Origin: Bacillus sp. EB600
GTDB taxonomy: Bacteria > Bacillota > Bacilli > Bacillales > Cytobacillaceae
Reading direction: 5' to 3'
Assembly (NCBI RefSeq): GCF_024494385.1
Contig: NZ_JAEVLT010000012.1
Span: 1 to 64,000 of the forward strand
DNA: 64,000 nucleotides
Below the pieces are notes generated by a model, which was not told the DNA's origin, ran no database searches, and saw only the letters and a program-made list of their open reading frames with translations. The position numbers and the translations under genes were made by a program. Positions 25,067-34,819 of the stretch are shown piece by piece; position 1 is the stretch's first letter, and every line of letters begins with the position of its first letter.

Positions 25067-25745
25067 CAGAATTTCTCACTTTATATCCGATTCCCCGCAC
25101 ATTTTGGATAAATGACGGGATCCCAGCAAAATCTATTTTTTTTCTGACCAATTTCACCAATGCATCGAGTGCATTGTCGGAAATATCAGTATCGAATCCC
25201 CAAATTCTTTCAAATAGAACTTCTCTCGTAACAACTTGGTTACAGTTTCGAAATAAAATTTCGAGAAATTGATACTCTTTTTTCGTCAGGTCAATGACCA
25301 CCCCTTTATGGGTGAGTTCGTGTGAGTTTAAGCTGAGTGTGAAGTCATGAATGGTGATCGACTCTTCAAGGCTTTTTTCTTTGCGACGGCTAATTGCCCT
25401 GATCCGCGCCAGCATTTCATCAAATTCAAACGGTTTTACAATATAATCATCAGCACCTGAATCTAAGCCAAGGATGATATCATCTTTGGCGTCCTTAGCT
25501 GTAACAAATAAAATCCCGCTTTTTACTCCTCTGGATCGAAGTTTTTTGCAAACAGTCAGTCCATCAGCCCCCGGCATCATCCAATCGAGAATAATGACAT
25601 CATAATCGCAAAGAGAGGAATAACTGATTGCATCACTTCCATTCTTCACCCAATCTACCTGATGAAATTCTTTTTGGAGCAGATGTGCCGCCAATTTGCC
25701 TAGCCGTTCATCATCTTCAGCTAGTAAAATATTCACTTTTGTCAC
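25056..25745 (-). CDS. OmpR-family response regulator
   Basis: 229 residues: receiver domain with the phospho-acceptor Asp in VIILDWMMPGADG (about residue 53) and KPFEFDEMLARI, then a winged-helix DNA-binding domain from about 130 (LTKKEYQFLEILFRN, ending NVRGIGYKV). It is upstream of, and overlaps, its cognate kinase gene. Target genes are unknown; the neighbouring membrane protein at 25839-26444 is a separate unit. Confidence 0.92.
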   Translation of the reverse strand: MTKVNILLAEDDERLGKLAAHLLQKEFHQVDWVKNGSDAISYSSLCDYDVIILDWMMPGADGLTVCKKLRSRGVKSGILFVTAKDAKDDIILGLDSGADDYIVKPFEFDEMLARIRAISRRKEKSLEESITIHDFTLSLNSHELTHKGVVIDLTKKEYQFLEILFRNCNQVVTREVLFERIWGFDTDISDNALDALVKLVRKKIDFAGIPSFIQNVRGIGYKVRNSDVS

Positions 25746-25838
25746 TCCATTCAGAAGAATTCTGTTTATTTTATCATATCAATTTTTTCTGAAAAAAGAG
25801 TGAAAAAAACGTGAAACCATGGGTTTATATCCACATTA

Positions 25839-26444
25839 TTAATGAAAATAAATATGGGCTGTACGAAAACTAGTTAATATACTTGCGAATAAGCCTACAA
25901 TCCCCACAATTATAAGCGAATAAAGCAAATTTGCATCTTTAAGGATGACCAAACCTGTTACTATAATTACGGTGTCAATCAAATAAATAATGATTCCTAC
26001 ATTTAATTTGCTCCACTTTGAAATTAACAAGGCCAATAGGTCCATTCCACCAGGACTAATATGGTTTCTTAGCATCAATCCAACCCCAACTCCAATTAGG
26101 ACTCCTCCGCAAATAACACTTGCAAAAATGGGAAGATGGATTGCCCCGTTCAGCGGGTTCATTAATTCGATTAAAAAACCAGATATGACAGCTCCGATTA
26201 CACCATTGATAAAATAGTGCGGATCCGATTTTAATGCAAGCAGATAAATTGGAATATTTAATAATACGAGCAGTAGGCTTAATTTTAACCCATATAAATA
26301 GTTTAATAACAGGCTGATCCCAAAAATTCCTCCATTAATCAAATGAAAAGGAAGGATAAACCCATTGATCCCAATTCCAATTAACGTACTTCCGAAGAAT
26401 ATTATTAGCAGCCTTTTCCGCATAGGTTTCATCCCTGTCCACAC
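25839..26444 (-). CDS. YitT family membrane protein, short form
   Basis: 201 residues with five to six hydrophobic segments and the YitT signatures GGIFGISLLLNYLYG and ISPGGMDLLALLIS. It lacks the soluble DUF2179 tail present in the related protein at 14248-15069. Alternative starts at ATG 26432 and ATG 26423 are possible since no clear site marks the GTG at 26444. Function unknown. Confidence 0.72.
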   Translation of the reverse strand: MWTGMKPMRKRLLIIFFGSTLIGIGINGFILPFHLINGGIFGISLLLNYLYGLKLSLLLVLLNIPIYLLALKSDPHYFINGVIGAVISGFLIELMNPLNGAIHLPIFASVICGGVLIGVGVGLMLRNHISPGGMDLLALLISKWSKLNVGIIIYLIDTVIIVTGLVILKDANLLYSLIIVGIVGLFASILTSFRTAHIYFH

Positions 26445-26534
26445 TTGACTTATTATTACATATATGAAATAAAATCAGCTTCATGCCAATCTTTCTAAAC
26501 AGTTTTAGCGAAAGAAAGCTAAAAGTTATTCAAT

Positions 26535-27614
26535 TCATTTTACAAAAGGACGAAGGACATAACTAAGTGCTCTTAAGGATGGAAAATGACCTGCTTTTAA
26601 GAATCTTCCCCCCACGAATCCTCCCATATGCCCCACAATTGTGTCCAGTACAGAGTTATCGAGCTTTTCGAAGATTTCTCGAAAAACTAAAGAATTCCGG
26701 TATTTCTTTGTTAATGGTTTCGTCAACTCTTCGTATTTTCCTAATCCACATAGGTCGTATGCAGCATATATTCCAGTGAGCAGAGAAGTAAATTGTCCAA
26801 ATCCCAAAAATGGCATAAGCGCTCCAAAACAGTTCCCTGTAAAAAATGTATTTCCGATTCTCGGATACTTACAGCTTCCGATTAGATAGTTCTTAACATG
26901 AAATTCATCCGATATTTTTAGTGGCTGCTTTAACTTTGAACAAACAATTTTATAAAAATCAGACCATAATTCGGTATCATTCTCATTTTCGAAGGAAGAT
27001 TGTGGAAAAGCGGTCACTATATTGGCTTCCGTTGGAGAAAATGGAAGAATATACGCATACCCTTTAGGAGCGATTTTGTTGTTCAGCCAAAGGTGTATGG
27101 TAGATGGTTCAAACTCCCCCTCTACTGTTGCTCCTTTTAACGTAACTGCACGGTCGACATGAAAATTATTTAAATTGACTGCGTCTTGGGCATCACCTGT
27201 TGCTACTACCACATGTGTAAATTCTTGAAGTAAGTCCTCGTATGTATACTCTGAATGATAGATAATTTCAGTGGCCACTTGGTCCGCTAATTGCTGTTCA
27301 AATGAATGTTGATGCCGACCTCGTACATTAATGAATCCTAACTGTTCCTTCACAGCTGTCTCAGTATTTTCCGAATGAACAATTAGTTTGCTAATTTGAC
27401 TAATTGGTTTTAAAAATAACTGGTATTCTTCCGAAAAAAATCGGTAAGCATCATTAATTGGGCTGGTAAGAATTGATACTATTATTTCGGCATTAATAAA
27501 GCGATCACCAGGTTGGCTTCGCTTTTCAAAAATAATCGGCGAGTGACCATTTCTTTCCAACACAATCGCACATGCTAAGCCCGATAAGCCTGCACCCATA
27601 ATGGCTATTTTCAC
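26535..27614 (-). CDS. FAD-dependent oxidoreductase (geranylgeranyl reductase-like)
   Basis: 359 residues. MKIAIMGAGLSGLACAIVL is the Rossmann FAD-binding motif, followed by the Glu of IIFEKRSQPGD at about residue 30; VVVATGDAQ is the second dinucleotide motif; NTFFTGNCFGALMPFLGFG is the flavin pyrophosphate region. The layout fits the geranylgeranyl reductase/monooxygenase-like group. Substrate unknown. Single gene with a 100-base T-rich 3' side. Confidence 0.78.
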   Translation of the reverse strand: MKIAIMGAGLSGLACAIVLERNGHSPIIFEKRSQPGDRFINAEIIVSILTSPINDAYRFFSEEYQLFLKPISQISKLIVHSENTETAVKEQLGFINVRGRHQHSFEQQLADQVATEIIYHSEYTYEDLLQEFTHVVVATGDAQDAVNLNNFHVDRAVTLKGATVEGEFEPSTIHLWLNNKIAPKGYAYILPFSPTEANIVTAFPQSSFENENDTELWSDFYKIVCSKLKQPLKISDEFHVKNYLIGSCKYPRIGNTFFTGNCFGALMPFLGFGQFTSLLTGIYAAYDLCGLGKYEELTKPLTKKYRNSLVFREIFEKLDNSVLDTIVGHMGGFVGGRFLKAGHFPSLRALSYVLRPFVK

Positions 27615-27737
27615 TTTTTTATTCCTCTCTTCACTTCATTGGACTATTCTCTATTATTTTCCTTTCTGTGGTCATTATGTAAATTAAATTATCCATTTTT
27701 CCTTAGCCGACCCCCTTTCGGGAATAAAAAAGGTTAT

Positions 27738-27770
27738 GAAAAGAGCCGTCCCTTGGGACGGCTCTTTTGG
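27738..27770 (-). terminator. terminator of cwlJ
   Basis: AAAAGAGCCGTCCC and GGGACGGCTCTTTT form a 14-pair stem with a three- to four-base loop. It lies about ten bases past the cwlJ stop on the minus strand. Confidence 0.85.
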
Positions 27771-27778
27771 AATAAAAA

Positions 27779-28207
27779 TTAAAATGTGTTATAAACATTT
27801 TGACAAGTTTCTGATGTAGGCTCATAAAAGCAGTGAAGCTTATAACGGGCAACCAATGGCTGACCGTACCAGGTTTGCGGACAACTTCCTCCGGGTTTAA
27901 AATACCACAAACTATATTTAGCTGGCCAGAATCGTTGACCGTTAATCGTTTTCCGTGCTAATCGTCGCTCTTTTTCCCGTGGCGCCTGATAAAAATAGCC
28001 ATGTGTAACAGCCTCAAATGCATGTGGTTGATATATCATTTGCGGGATGGTGCGAAGCCCCTTAAAATCTGAACAGTTAGCTCGTATTCGATTAATACCG
28101 ACGTTTCCAACGAGAAGCATCCCAAGTGTTCCTTCTCCCTCAGCCTCTGCTCTAAGTAACCTTGCCATAAGATTGAGGTCTGAAGCCCTTGCCCTCACTA
28201 CTGCCAT
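27779..28207 (-). CDS. cwlJ: spore cortex-lytic hydrolase CwlJ
   Basis: 142 residues, the same length as B. subtilis CwlJ, starting MAVVRARASDLNLMARLLR at ATG 28207 with GGAGGTGG upstream. The hydrolase_2 domain fills the whole protein: LLRAEAEGEG with the catalytic Glu, GNVGINRIRANCSDF, FEAVTHGYFYQ, and the end TCQNVYNTF. CwlJ is made in the mother cell, sits in the coat and breaks down cortex peptidoglycan on germination. Its usual partner gerQ is not next to it. Confidence 0.95.
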   Translation of the reverse strand: MAVVRARASDLNLMARLLRAEAEGEGTLGMLLVGNVGINRIRANCSDFKGLRTIPQMIYQPHAFEAVTHGYFYQAPREKERRLARKTINGQRFWPAKYSLWYFKPGGSCPQTWYGQPLVARYKLHCFYEPTSETCQNVYNTF

Positions 28208-28307
28208 GAAACCCACCTCCATTGATGTTCATCTATATCATATTCTTTACGGGCAGAGAGTTGACGATTGGTTTTTTTAAGGAATGTAACAACTTTTTAT
28301 GCAGTAA

Positions 28308-28997
28308 TTAATCTTGTCGCTTATCAATAAACAAAGTACCATCACTTTGAATTTCAGCATAAAAAACATCAGTTAATTTAACTCCTGACTGCTGTAATTG
28401 CATTTCAAGCCAATTTCTGCTTAAATTCAGTTCATCTAAAGTCTTAGTTACTACCTTACTGTCAACAACAATTTCGGTTGGCATATATAAAGGCTTCACT
28501 GTTGTTACATGTAAATCCTTTTTAGAAATTGTTTGTTGGTCCACTTTTTTTAGAACGGACAATTTTCCATCTGGTTCTAAGATAGCATAGTCTACCTCTT
28601 TCATAGAAAATATATCCTTCTCTCTCAATAACATACTAAGATCATCCATATTTAAACTTGCGCCAGCCATAGCTTTTTCCAAAATCTGTCCATTTTTAAT
28701 TACTATTGTCGGTTGACCATCTAGAATCACTCGTGCCTTCCTCGACTTTAAATTTATAAATGCAACTAGATGAGTTAGTAATGCCCAGCTGATTAGACTT
28801 ACAAAGCCTTCACCCAACTTAATACTTCGATCCATCGTGATGGCTGCAGCTATTGCTCCGATGGAAATACCGGTAATATAGTTAAAATAAGTCAATTGTC
28901 CAACTTGTTTTTTGCCCATCATTCGTGTCATAAGCAGTAACACAGTAAAAGAAATAACTACCTTACCAAGGACTTCAAGATAATTCAAGCTTTTCAC
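28308..28997 (-). CDS. DUF421 membrane protein (YetF family)
   Basis: 229 residues: three hydrophobic segments in the first ~90 residues (LEVLGKVVISFTVLLLMTRM at the start; YFNYITGISIGAIAA), then a soluble tail with TIVIKNGQILEKAM and LNLSRNWLEMQL, both typical of the YetF/YcaP group. The family is widespread in spore formers and some members are sporulation-linked; biochemical role unknown. The SPO-type context (cwlJ next door) is suggestive only. Confidence 0.82.
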   Translation of the reverse strand: MKSLNYLEVLGKVVISFTVLLLMTRMMGKKQVGQLTYFNYITGISIGAIAAAITMDRSIKLGEGFVSLISWALLTHLVAFINLKSRKARVILDGQPTIVIKNGQILEKAMAGASLNMDDLSMLLREKDIFSMKEVDYAILEPDGKLSVLKKVDQQTISKKDLHVTTVKPLYMPTEIVVDSKVVTKTLDELNLSRNWLEMQLQQSGVKLTDVFYAEIQSDGTLFIDKRQD

Positions 28998-29370
28998 CTC
29001 TATATCAATAAAAACACCCTTGAAGATATTGTCGTTAAATTTTTCCCTTAAAAATGCTTATTTATAAAAAAATTATGCCGTATAGTAAAAGCTGCAAAAA
29101 TGAGATGATCTCAAATAAAGCATCATCTCCTGCTTTCATTACCTCAATAAACATAATTTTTTCATCAAAATTTCTGAATAAGTTTTTTAGTTTCATCAGA
29201 CATAAATTTAAGATATTATTCACTCATACACTTTTTATAATAATGAAAGGCTTAAATCGAAAATTCAACAAAGTAGCACGAACATTTTTTGTTAATCAGA
29301 TGTTATCATTCGGTTTTCATTAAAATTTTCATTGATTTTATGCTCTTAATTGATATATGATTAAATTAAT
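28998..29370. other. intergenic region without a supported gene
   Basis: AT-rich. A plus-strand frame at 29054-29323 lacks a ribosome binding site and gives a low-complexity protein. A minus-strand 30-codon frame (MFIEVMKAGDDALFEII) also lacks a site. The promoter for the guanine riboswitch transcript should lie in the last 60 bases, but I cannot fix it. Confidence 0.4.
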
Positions 29371-29373
29371 AAG

Positions 29374-29445
29374 TGCTCATATAATAGCGGGGATATGGCC
29401 CGCAAGTTTCTACCGGGTTGCCATAAACAATCCGACTATGAGTGG
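29374..29445 (+). promoter_or_regulatory. guanine-sensing purine riboswitch
   Basis: P1 arms CTCATA (29376-29381) and TATGAG (29437-29442) enclose the conserved core GATATGG and AGTTTCTACC with two loop-forming arms. The specificity base in J3/1 is C (29436, in CCGACTATG), which selects guanine or hypoxanthine over adenine. It precedes xpt-pbuX, and binding would favour the downstream terminator. Confidence 0.95.
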
Positions 29446-29502
29446 GTAGTAGGAAAGTGGCAGGTTTTTCTGGTGCCGCCATACCTACTCCTTTCGGTTT
29501 TA

Positions 29503-29570
29503 AAAACCCAAAGGTCATTGTCTCACTCAATTTGATGTGGTCAATGACCTTTGGGTTTTTTTATTTTTTA
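29503..29570 (+). terminator. riboswitch expression-platform terminator
   Basis: AACCCAAAGGTCATTG pairs with CAATGACCTTTGGGTT and is followed by a long T-run, ending just before the xpt ribosome binding site. This is the OFF state of the guanine riboswitch. Confidence 0.93.
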
Positions 29571-29573
29571 TAG

Positions 29574-30181
<608 letters not shown>

Positions 30182-30182
<1 letters not shown>

Positions 30183-31495
30183 TGAAACAGAATCCATTAA
30201 AAGTCGGCTCAATAGGAATTCAACATGTTTTAGCTATGTATGCAGGGGCCGTAATCGTCCCGCTTATTATTGGAGGCGCCCTTAAATTATCCGGAGAGCA
30301 ATTAACGTATTTAGTTTCAATTGACATTCTAACAAGTGGGATTGCCACCATTTTACAGGTTTGGCAGAACCGTTTTTTTGGAATTGGGCTTCCAATTGTA
30401 CTAGGCTGTACATTTACAGCTGTTGGACCAATCATCGCGATCGGCGGTCAGTACGGACTTTCGGCTATCTATGGATCCATTATCATATCAGGAATTATTG
30501 TCATTCTAATTTCGAATTTCTTTGGAAAGCTTGTTAAGTTCTTCCCCCCTGTTGTAACAGGATCAGTTGTAACCATTATCGGTATCACCCTTATTCCGGT
30601 TGCAATGAACAATGTTGCCGGTGGCCAAGGCAGCCCTGACTTTGGGTCAGGATCAAATCTTGCACTTGCTTTTGGTACGCTTCTGTTTATTATCGTTCTT
30701 TATCGTTTTTTTAAAGGCTTTATCCGTTCGATTGCCATATTATTAGGATTAATCGCCGGTACAATTGTTGCTTCTTTTATGGGAAAGGTCCATTTATCCG
30801 CTGTAGGAGATGCTTCATGGTTCCATATTGCACGCCCTTTTTATTTTGCAACTCCATCCTTTGAGCTAGCACCGATCATTACAATGACTCTTGTTGCAAT
30901 TGTAAGCCTTGTTGAGTCATCAGGTGTCTATTTTGCACTTGCTGATATTACTGAAAAAAAATTAACTGAAGAGGATTTAGTAAAAGGTTATCGTGCCGAA
31001 GGCCTTGCAAGCATTCTTGGCGGCATATTTAATTCCTTCCCATATACGACCTATTCGCAAAACGTTGGCTTAGTTCAACTTTCAGGTGTAAAAGAGAAAA
31101 ATGTCATTTATACTGCTGGAACAATCTTAATTATCCTTGGCTTTATCCCGAAAATTGCTGCACTTACGACAATCATTCCTACTGCTGTCCTTGGCGGTGC
31201 CATGGTAGCAATGTTTGGAATGGTCATTGCAGCAGGAATTAAAATGCTAAGCAAAGTCGATTTTACTTCCCAAGAAAATCTATTAATTATTGCTTGTTCC
31301 GTTGGAATGGGACTTGGGGTAACAGCCGTGCCTAATTTGTTTTCTCACATGCCAGAAACAGTTAAAATCCTCTCGAATAGCGGTATTGTTGCCGGCAGTG
31401 TGACAGCTATTTTCTTAAATCTTGTCTTCACGATTGGGAAACCACGGAAGCAAAAGAACGTATCAACAAAAAATAACCGAAGTATTGCTTCCTGA
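30182..31495 (+). CDS. pbuX: xanthine permease
   Basis: 437 residues with about 12-14 hydrophobic segments, a member of the NCS2 nucleobase permease family. MYAGAVIVPLIIGGAL near the start, FPPVVTGSVVTIIG and the signature VESSGVYFALADITEK match PbuX. It imports xanthine with protons, feeding Xpt encoded just upstream in the same transcript. A strong terminator follows. Confidence 0.96.
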
Positions 31496-31545
31496 GGATC
31501 GGACAAAACGGCATTTGATCTTAAATCTTCTAAAATAAAGTAGAT

Positions 31546-31582
31546 AAAACAGACGATACATTTATTTGTATCGTCTGTTTTC
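31546..31582 (+). terminator. terminator of xpt-pbuX
   Basis: AAAACAGACGATACA and TGTATCGTCTGTTTT form a long stem ending in a T-run; it may also serve the convergent gene at 31604. Confidence 0.88.
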
Positions 31583-31603
31583 ATATACAATAATAGTTAT
31601 TCT

Positions 31604-31864
31604 TTATACCAATTTAGCTATTCTCGCTTGTATTTCTGACAGCCTATAATTAAAGAATACTTTATAAACTTTCATTGAACCCTCATCATTAACCTCATGA
31701 GAAACATAAAAACCTTTAAGCGTTCTTAATTGTTCATCAAATAGAACGCATTCCTTCCCCTCTGTAGCGCTATTAATAAACCATTCAATTAGGTCCGGCT
31801 TCTTATACACTTTTTCTCTGATGATTTCTTGGGTATATGCGTTACAAATTTGCAATTTAAACAA
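31604..31864 (-). CDS. small protein of unknown function
   Basis: 86 residues from TTG 31864 (eight bases after TGGGAGG); the frame is open to ATG 31894 but the site favours the TTG. It is soluble, with mixed charge, and contains ECVLFDEQLRTLKGFYV and VYKVFFNYRLSEIQ. The remnant at 823-1032 is clearly related in its C-terminal half. I know no family for it. It sits between pbuX and the opuF operon. Confidence 0.6.
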   Translation of the reverse strand: MFKLQICNAYTQEIIREKVYKKPDLIEWFINSATEGKECVLFDEQLRTLKGFYVSHEVNDEGSMKVYKVFFNYRLSEIQARIAKLV

Positions 31865-31998
31865 TAAAAGCACCTCCCAGAATATGTTATGCATTAAGCA
31901 TATCGTATTTAGTTATTAATTTATTAAAATAATTGTGAAATTTTCAGAACACTTTTTAGCTAAGAGTATCCACTCTCGCTATGGGGGTTAGACAAAGT

Positions 31999-32027
31999 AA
32001 CAACTTTTATGTTAACATTGAGTTGTT
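31999..32027 (+). promoter_or_regulatory. palindromic candidate operator upstream of opuFA
   Basis: A perfect ten-base palindrome ATGTTAACAT (32009-32018) is flanked by arms AACAACT (31999-32005) and AGTTGTT (32021-32027), spaced three and two bases from it. The nested symmetry, about 50 bases before the opuFA start, is what a dimeric or tetrameric regulator would bind. The GntR-RCK_C regulator encoded at the end of the operon is a natural candidate, but the link is inferred. Confidence 0.5.
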
Positions 32028-32078
32028 GGTTTTAATTATCCTTTTACTTTTAAAGAATTTACTGAAGGAGGAATGATC

Positions 32079-33203
32079 TTGATACAATTTCAAAACATTG
32101 TAAAAAAGTATCGAACAAAGACAATTATTGATAACTTATCATTAGATATCGAAGATGGCCAACTTGTAGTCTTTATCGGACCAAGCGGCTGCGGAAAAAC
32201 GACTCTGTTAAAGATGATTAATAGATTAATAAAGCCTACAGCAGGTAAGATTTTGCTGAATGGGACTGATATTTCAACAATGAACCCGATCGAACTAAGA
32301 AGAAATATTGGTTATGTCATTCAAAACACTGGACTGTTCCCTCATATGACAATTAAAGAAAATTTGGAGCTAATTCCTAAATTAAAAGGGGAAGATTGGG
32401 CTTCCATTAACAAGAAAACGGTAGAATTGCTTACTATGGTGGGACTGAACCCGGAGGAATATTTAGAACGCTATCCAAAAGAATTGAGTGGCGGTCAGCA
32501 GCAAAGAGTTGGAGTGGCAAGAGCTTTTTCAACAGACTCTGATACCATCCTAATGGATGAACCTTTCAGTGCATTAGATCCCGTCACGAGAAGTGCCCTT
32601 CAAGAAGAGTTGTACCAAATGCAAAAAGAGTTAAACAAGACGATCATATTTGTAACACATGATATGGATGAAGCTATTAAAATAGCAGATAAGATTTGTA
32701 TTTTAAAAGATGGCGATATTCTGCAATATGATACTCCAGAAAATATTTTAAAAAACCCCGCCAATGACTTTGTAGAGAACTTTATCGGAAAAAGACGGAT
32801 TTGGAATAACCCTGAATTATTAAAAGCCGAAGATATTATGATTCAAAATCCCGTCAAAATTACAACAAAACGCACCGTCCTGCAGGCAATCGAAATTATG
32901 AAGGAAAACAAAGTGGACAGCTTGATGGTAACAGACAAATCCAATATTCTTATCGGACTAGTAACATTAAAAGGCATTCAATTACTGAATCGTAATTCGA
33001 TCATTGAAACTGTGATGGAGAAGGCAATTCTTACTGTTCCCGAAGATACAAACTTAATTAATGTCTTAAAGACGATGAATGAACACAAAATTGGATTTGT
33101 ACCGGTAGTCAATCACACCAACCAATTACTTGGGCTAATTACAAGAAGCAGTATTTTATCGGTATTAAGCAGTCAATTAATTGATTTGGAGGTGGCATTT
33201 TAA
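32079..33203 (+). CDS. opuFA: OpuF-type compatible-solute ABC transporter, ATPase subunit
   Basis: 374 residues from TTG 32079, seven bases after AAGGAGG (ATG 32073 is too close to the site). Walker A GPSGCGKTT (about 36-44), Q-loop YVIQNTGLFP, signature LSGGQQQRVG, Walker B ILMDEPFSALDP, then two CBS domains (about 250-370; AEDIMIQNPVKI and VMEKAILTVPEDTN). CBS domains in OpuA/OpuC-type ATPases sense ionic strength or c-di-AMP. Pairs with the fused permease-binding protein that follows, overlapping by one base. Imports osmoprotectants such as glycine betaine. Confidence 0.9.
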   Translation: MIQFQNIVKKYRTKTIIDNLSLDIEDGQLVVFIGPSGCGKTTLLKMINRLIKPTAGKILLNGTDISTMNPIELRRNIGYVIQNTGLFPHMTIKENLELIPKLKGEDWASINKKTVELLTMVGLNPEEYLERYPKELSGGQQQRVGVARAFSTDSDTILMDEPFSALDPVTRSALQEELYQMQKELNKTIIFVTHDMDEAIKIADKICILKDGDILQYDTPENILKNPANDFVENFIGKRRIWNNPELLKAEDIMIQNPVKITTKRTVLQAIEIMKENKVDSLMVTDKSNILIGLVTLKGIQLLNRNSIIETVMEKAILTVPEDTNLINVLKTMNEHKIGFVPVVNHTNQLLGLITRSSILSVLSSQLIDLEVAF

Positions 33204-34765
33204 TGAGTATATTTTGGAATTATGTAACGGCTAACTACGAACAAATTCTTAATTTGCTAGGCAAACATCTTTATTTGAGTGTATTTTCTGTTTTGATTGC
33301 GATTATCATTGGAATTCCACTTGGCATTTTAATTTCAAAGGAACCAAAACTTTCAAAGCCTATCATCGGACTGACAAATGTGATTCAGGCAATTCCAAGT
33401 TTAGCTTTGCTTGGTTTTCTCATTCCATTTATCGGAATTGGAAGTACGCCAGCGATTGTGATGGTCGTTCTCTACTCGCTTCTTCCAATTGTGAAAAATA
33501 CCTACACCGGGTTGACAAATATTGATGGAGATATTCTGGAAGCCGCCAAAGGAATCGGTCTCACCAAAGGCCAAACGATGAAAAAGGTGCAGCTTCCATT
33601 AGCGCTCCCGATGATTATGGCGGGTATCAGAATTTCAGCTGTAACAGCTGTCGGATTGATGACGATCGCTGCCTTTGTTGGTGCTGGCGGACTTGGTTAT
33701 TTAGTCTTCTCAGGTGTGCAAACAGTTGACAATAACATGATTTTGGCAGGAGCGATCCCTGCATGTATCCTAGCTCTTCTAATCGACTTTCTAGTTGGGA
33801 AACTTGAAACTTCACTTTCATACACGAATAAACGCCGAACTTCTCATTCAAAATCTTCCCAAAAAAAAGCAAAAAGGCTGCTCATTTCTTTTGGGTGTTT
33901 CATTCTAATCGCTGCTGGGGTTTTCTCTTTTTATTCAAATGCCAAGGCAAAGGATAGGATTGTCATCGGTTCTAAAAACTTTAGTGAACAATTGATTTTG
34001 GGTAATATGCTTGCGGATCTTATTGAGGATAAAACAGATCTTAAGGTTGATAGAAAGCTGAATCTCGGTGGTACTCAAGTAGCCTTCAGTGCTTTAAACA
34101 ACGGCAATATTGATTTATATGTAGATTATACAGGTACCGGATTAGTAGATATTCTTAAACAAAATCCTGATAATGACCCAGACCGTGTCTATCAAACAGT
34201 TCAAAAAGAATTTAACAAAAAATATGGAATAGAATTATTAAAACCACTTGGATTTAATAATACCTACGCCTTAGCAGTTCGACAGGATACTGCAAAACAA
34301 TATAATTTAAATACTATTTCTGACCTTGCAAAAGTGAGCAATCAATTGATATTAGGTCCAACTATTGAATTTCCTAATCGAAAAGATGGCCTAATTGGAC
34401 TCTCAGAGACCTATCAAATGCAGTTCAAGGATATAAAGGCGGTAGACGGCGGTTTACGCTATACTGCTTTAAACAATCAAAAAAGTGATGTCATTGATGC
34501 TTTCTCCACTGACGGTTTAATAAAAAACTTTAGACTGAAGGTGCTAAAGGATGATAAACACTTTTTCCCACCTTATTACGCGGTGCCAATGATCAAAGAA
34601 GAAACATTAAAAGAACACCCTGAAATTAAAAAGGCGATTAATTCTCTGTCCGGTAAACTGTCAGATGATAAAATGCGGGAGCTTAATTACAAAGTGGACA
34701 GTTTAAAGCAGTCTCCTTCAAAGGTGGCAAAAGAGTTTTTGCAAAAAGAAGGATTAATAAAATAA
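33203..34765 (+). CDS. opuFB: OpuF-type permease fused to substrate-binding domain
   Basis: 520 residues. Residues 1-210 are a binding-protein-dependent permease with the EAAKGIGLTKGQTM coupling loop (about 112-125). A linker and extra membrane segment (about 228-245) lead to an OsmF/OpuCC-like binding domain (about 250-520; IVIGSKNFSEQLILGNM, LYVDYTGTGL, YYAVPMI). The fused layout matches OpuF described in Bacillus infantis rather than OpuC with separate subunits. Ligand specificity (glycine betaine, choline and others) cannot be read directly. Confidence 0.9.
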   Translation: MSIFWNYVTANYEQILNLLGKHLYLSVFSVLIAIIIGIPLGILISKEPKLSKPIIGLTNVIQAIPSLALLGFLIPFIGIGSTPAIVMVVLYSLLPIVKNTYTGLTNIDGDILEAAKGIGLTKGQTMKKVQLPLALPMIMAGIRISAVTAVGLMTIAAFVGAGGLGYLVFSGVQTVDNNMILAGAIPACILALLIDFLVGKLETSLSYTNKRRTSHSKSSQKKAKRLLISFGCFILIAAGVFSFYSNAKAKDRIVIGSKNFSEQLILGNMLADLIEDKTDLKVDRKLNLGGTQVAFSALNNGNIDLYVDYTGTGLVDILKQNPDNDPDRVYQTVQKEFNKKYGIELLKPLGFNNTYALAVRQDTAKQYNLNTISDLAKVSNQLILGPTIEFPNRKDGLIGLSETYQMQFKDIKAVDGGLRYTALNNQKSDVIDAFSTDGLIKNFRLKVLKDDKHFFPPYYAVPMIKEETLKEHPEIKKAINSLSGKLSDDKMRELNYKVDSLKQSPSKVAKEFLQKEGLIK

Positions 34766-34774
34766 AGTTTCAGC

Positions 34775-34819
34775 AACAAAAGAGTAGGGGTCTTTTTCGA
34801 AGATCCCTACTCTTTTGTT
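34775..34819. terminator. bidirectional terminator between opuFB and the regulator
   Basis: AACAAAAGAGTAGGG and CCCTACTCTTTTGTT enclose a loop with a GTCTTTTTCGAAGAT inner stem; T-runs occur on both sides. It includes the stop codon of the convergent regulator gene. Confidence 0.85.

Noticed and set aside
29054-29323. 89-codon frame before the guanine riboswitch
   Set aside because: No ribosome binding site, AT-driven composition (Phe, Lys, Ile, Asn) and no family pattern.
29374-29445. Adenine-type purine riboswitch
   Set aside because: The specificity base is C, not T, and the downstream genes are xpt-pbuX, both of which indicate guanine.
32000-32072. A defined sigma-A or sigma-B promoter for opuF
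   Set aside because: No pair of -35 and -10 elements with good spacing could be fixed by eye.
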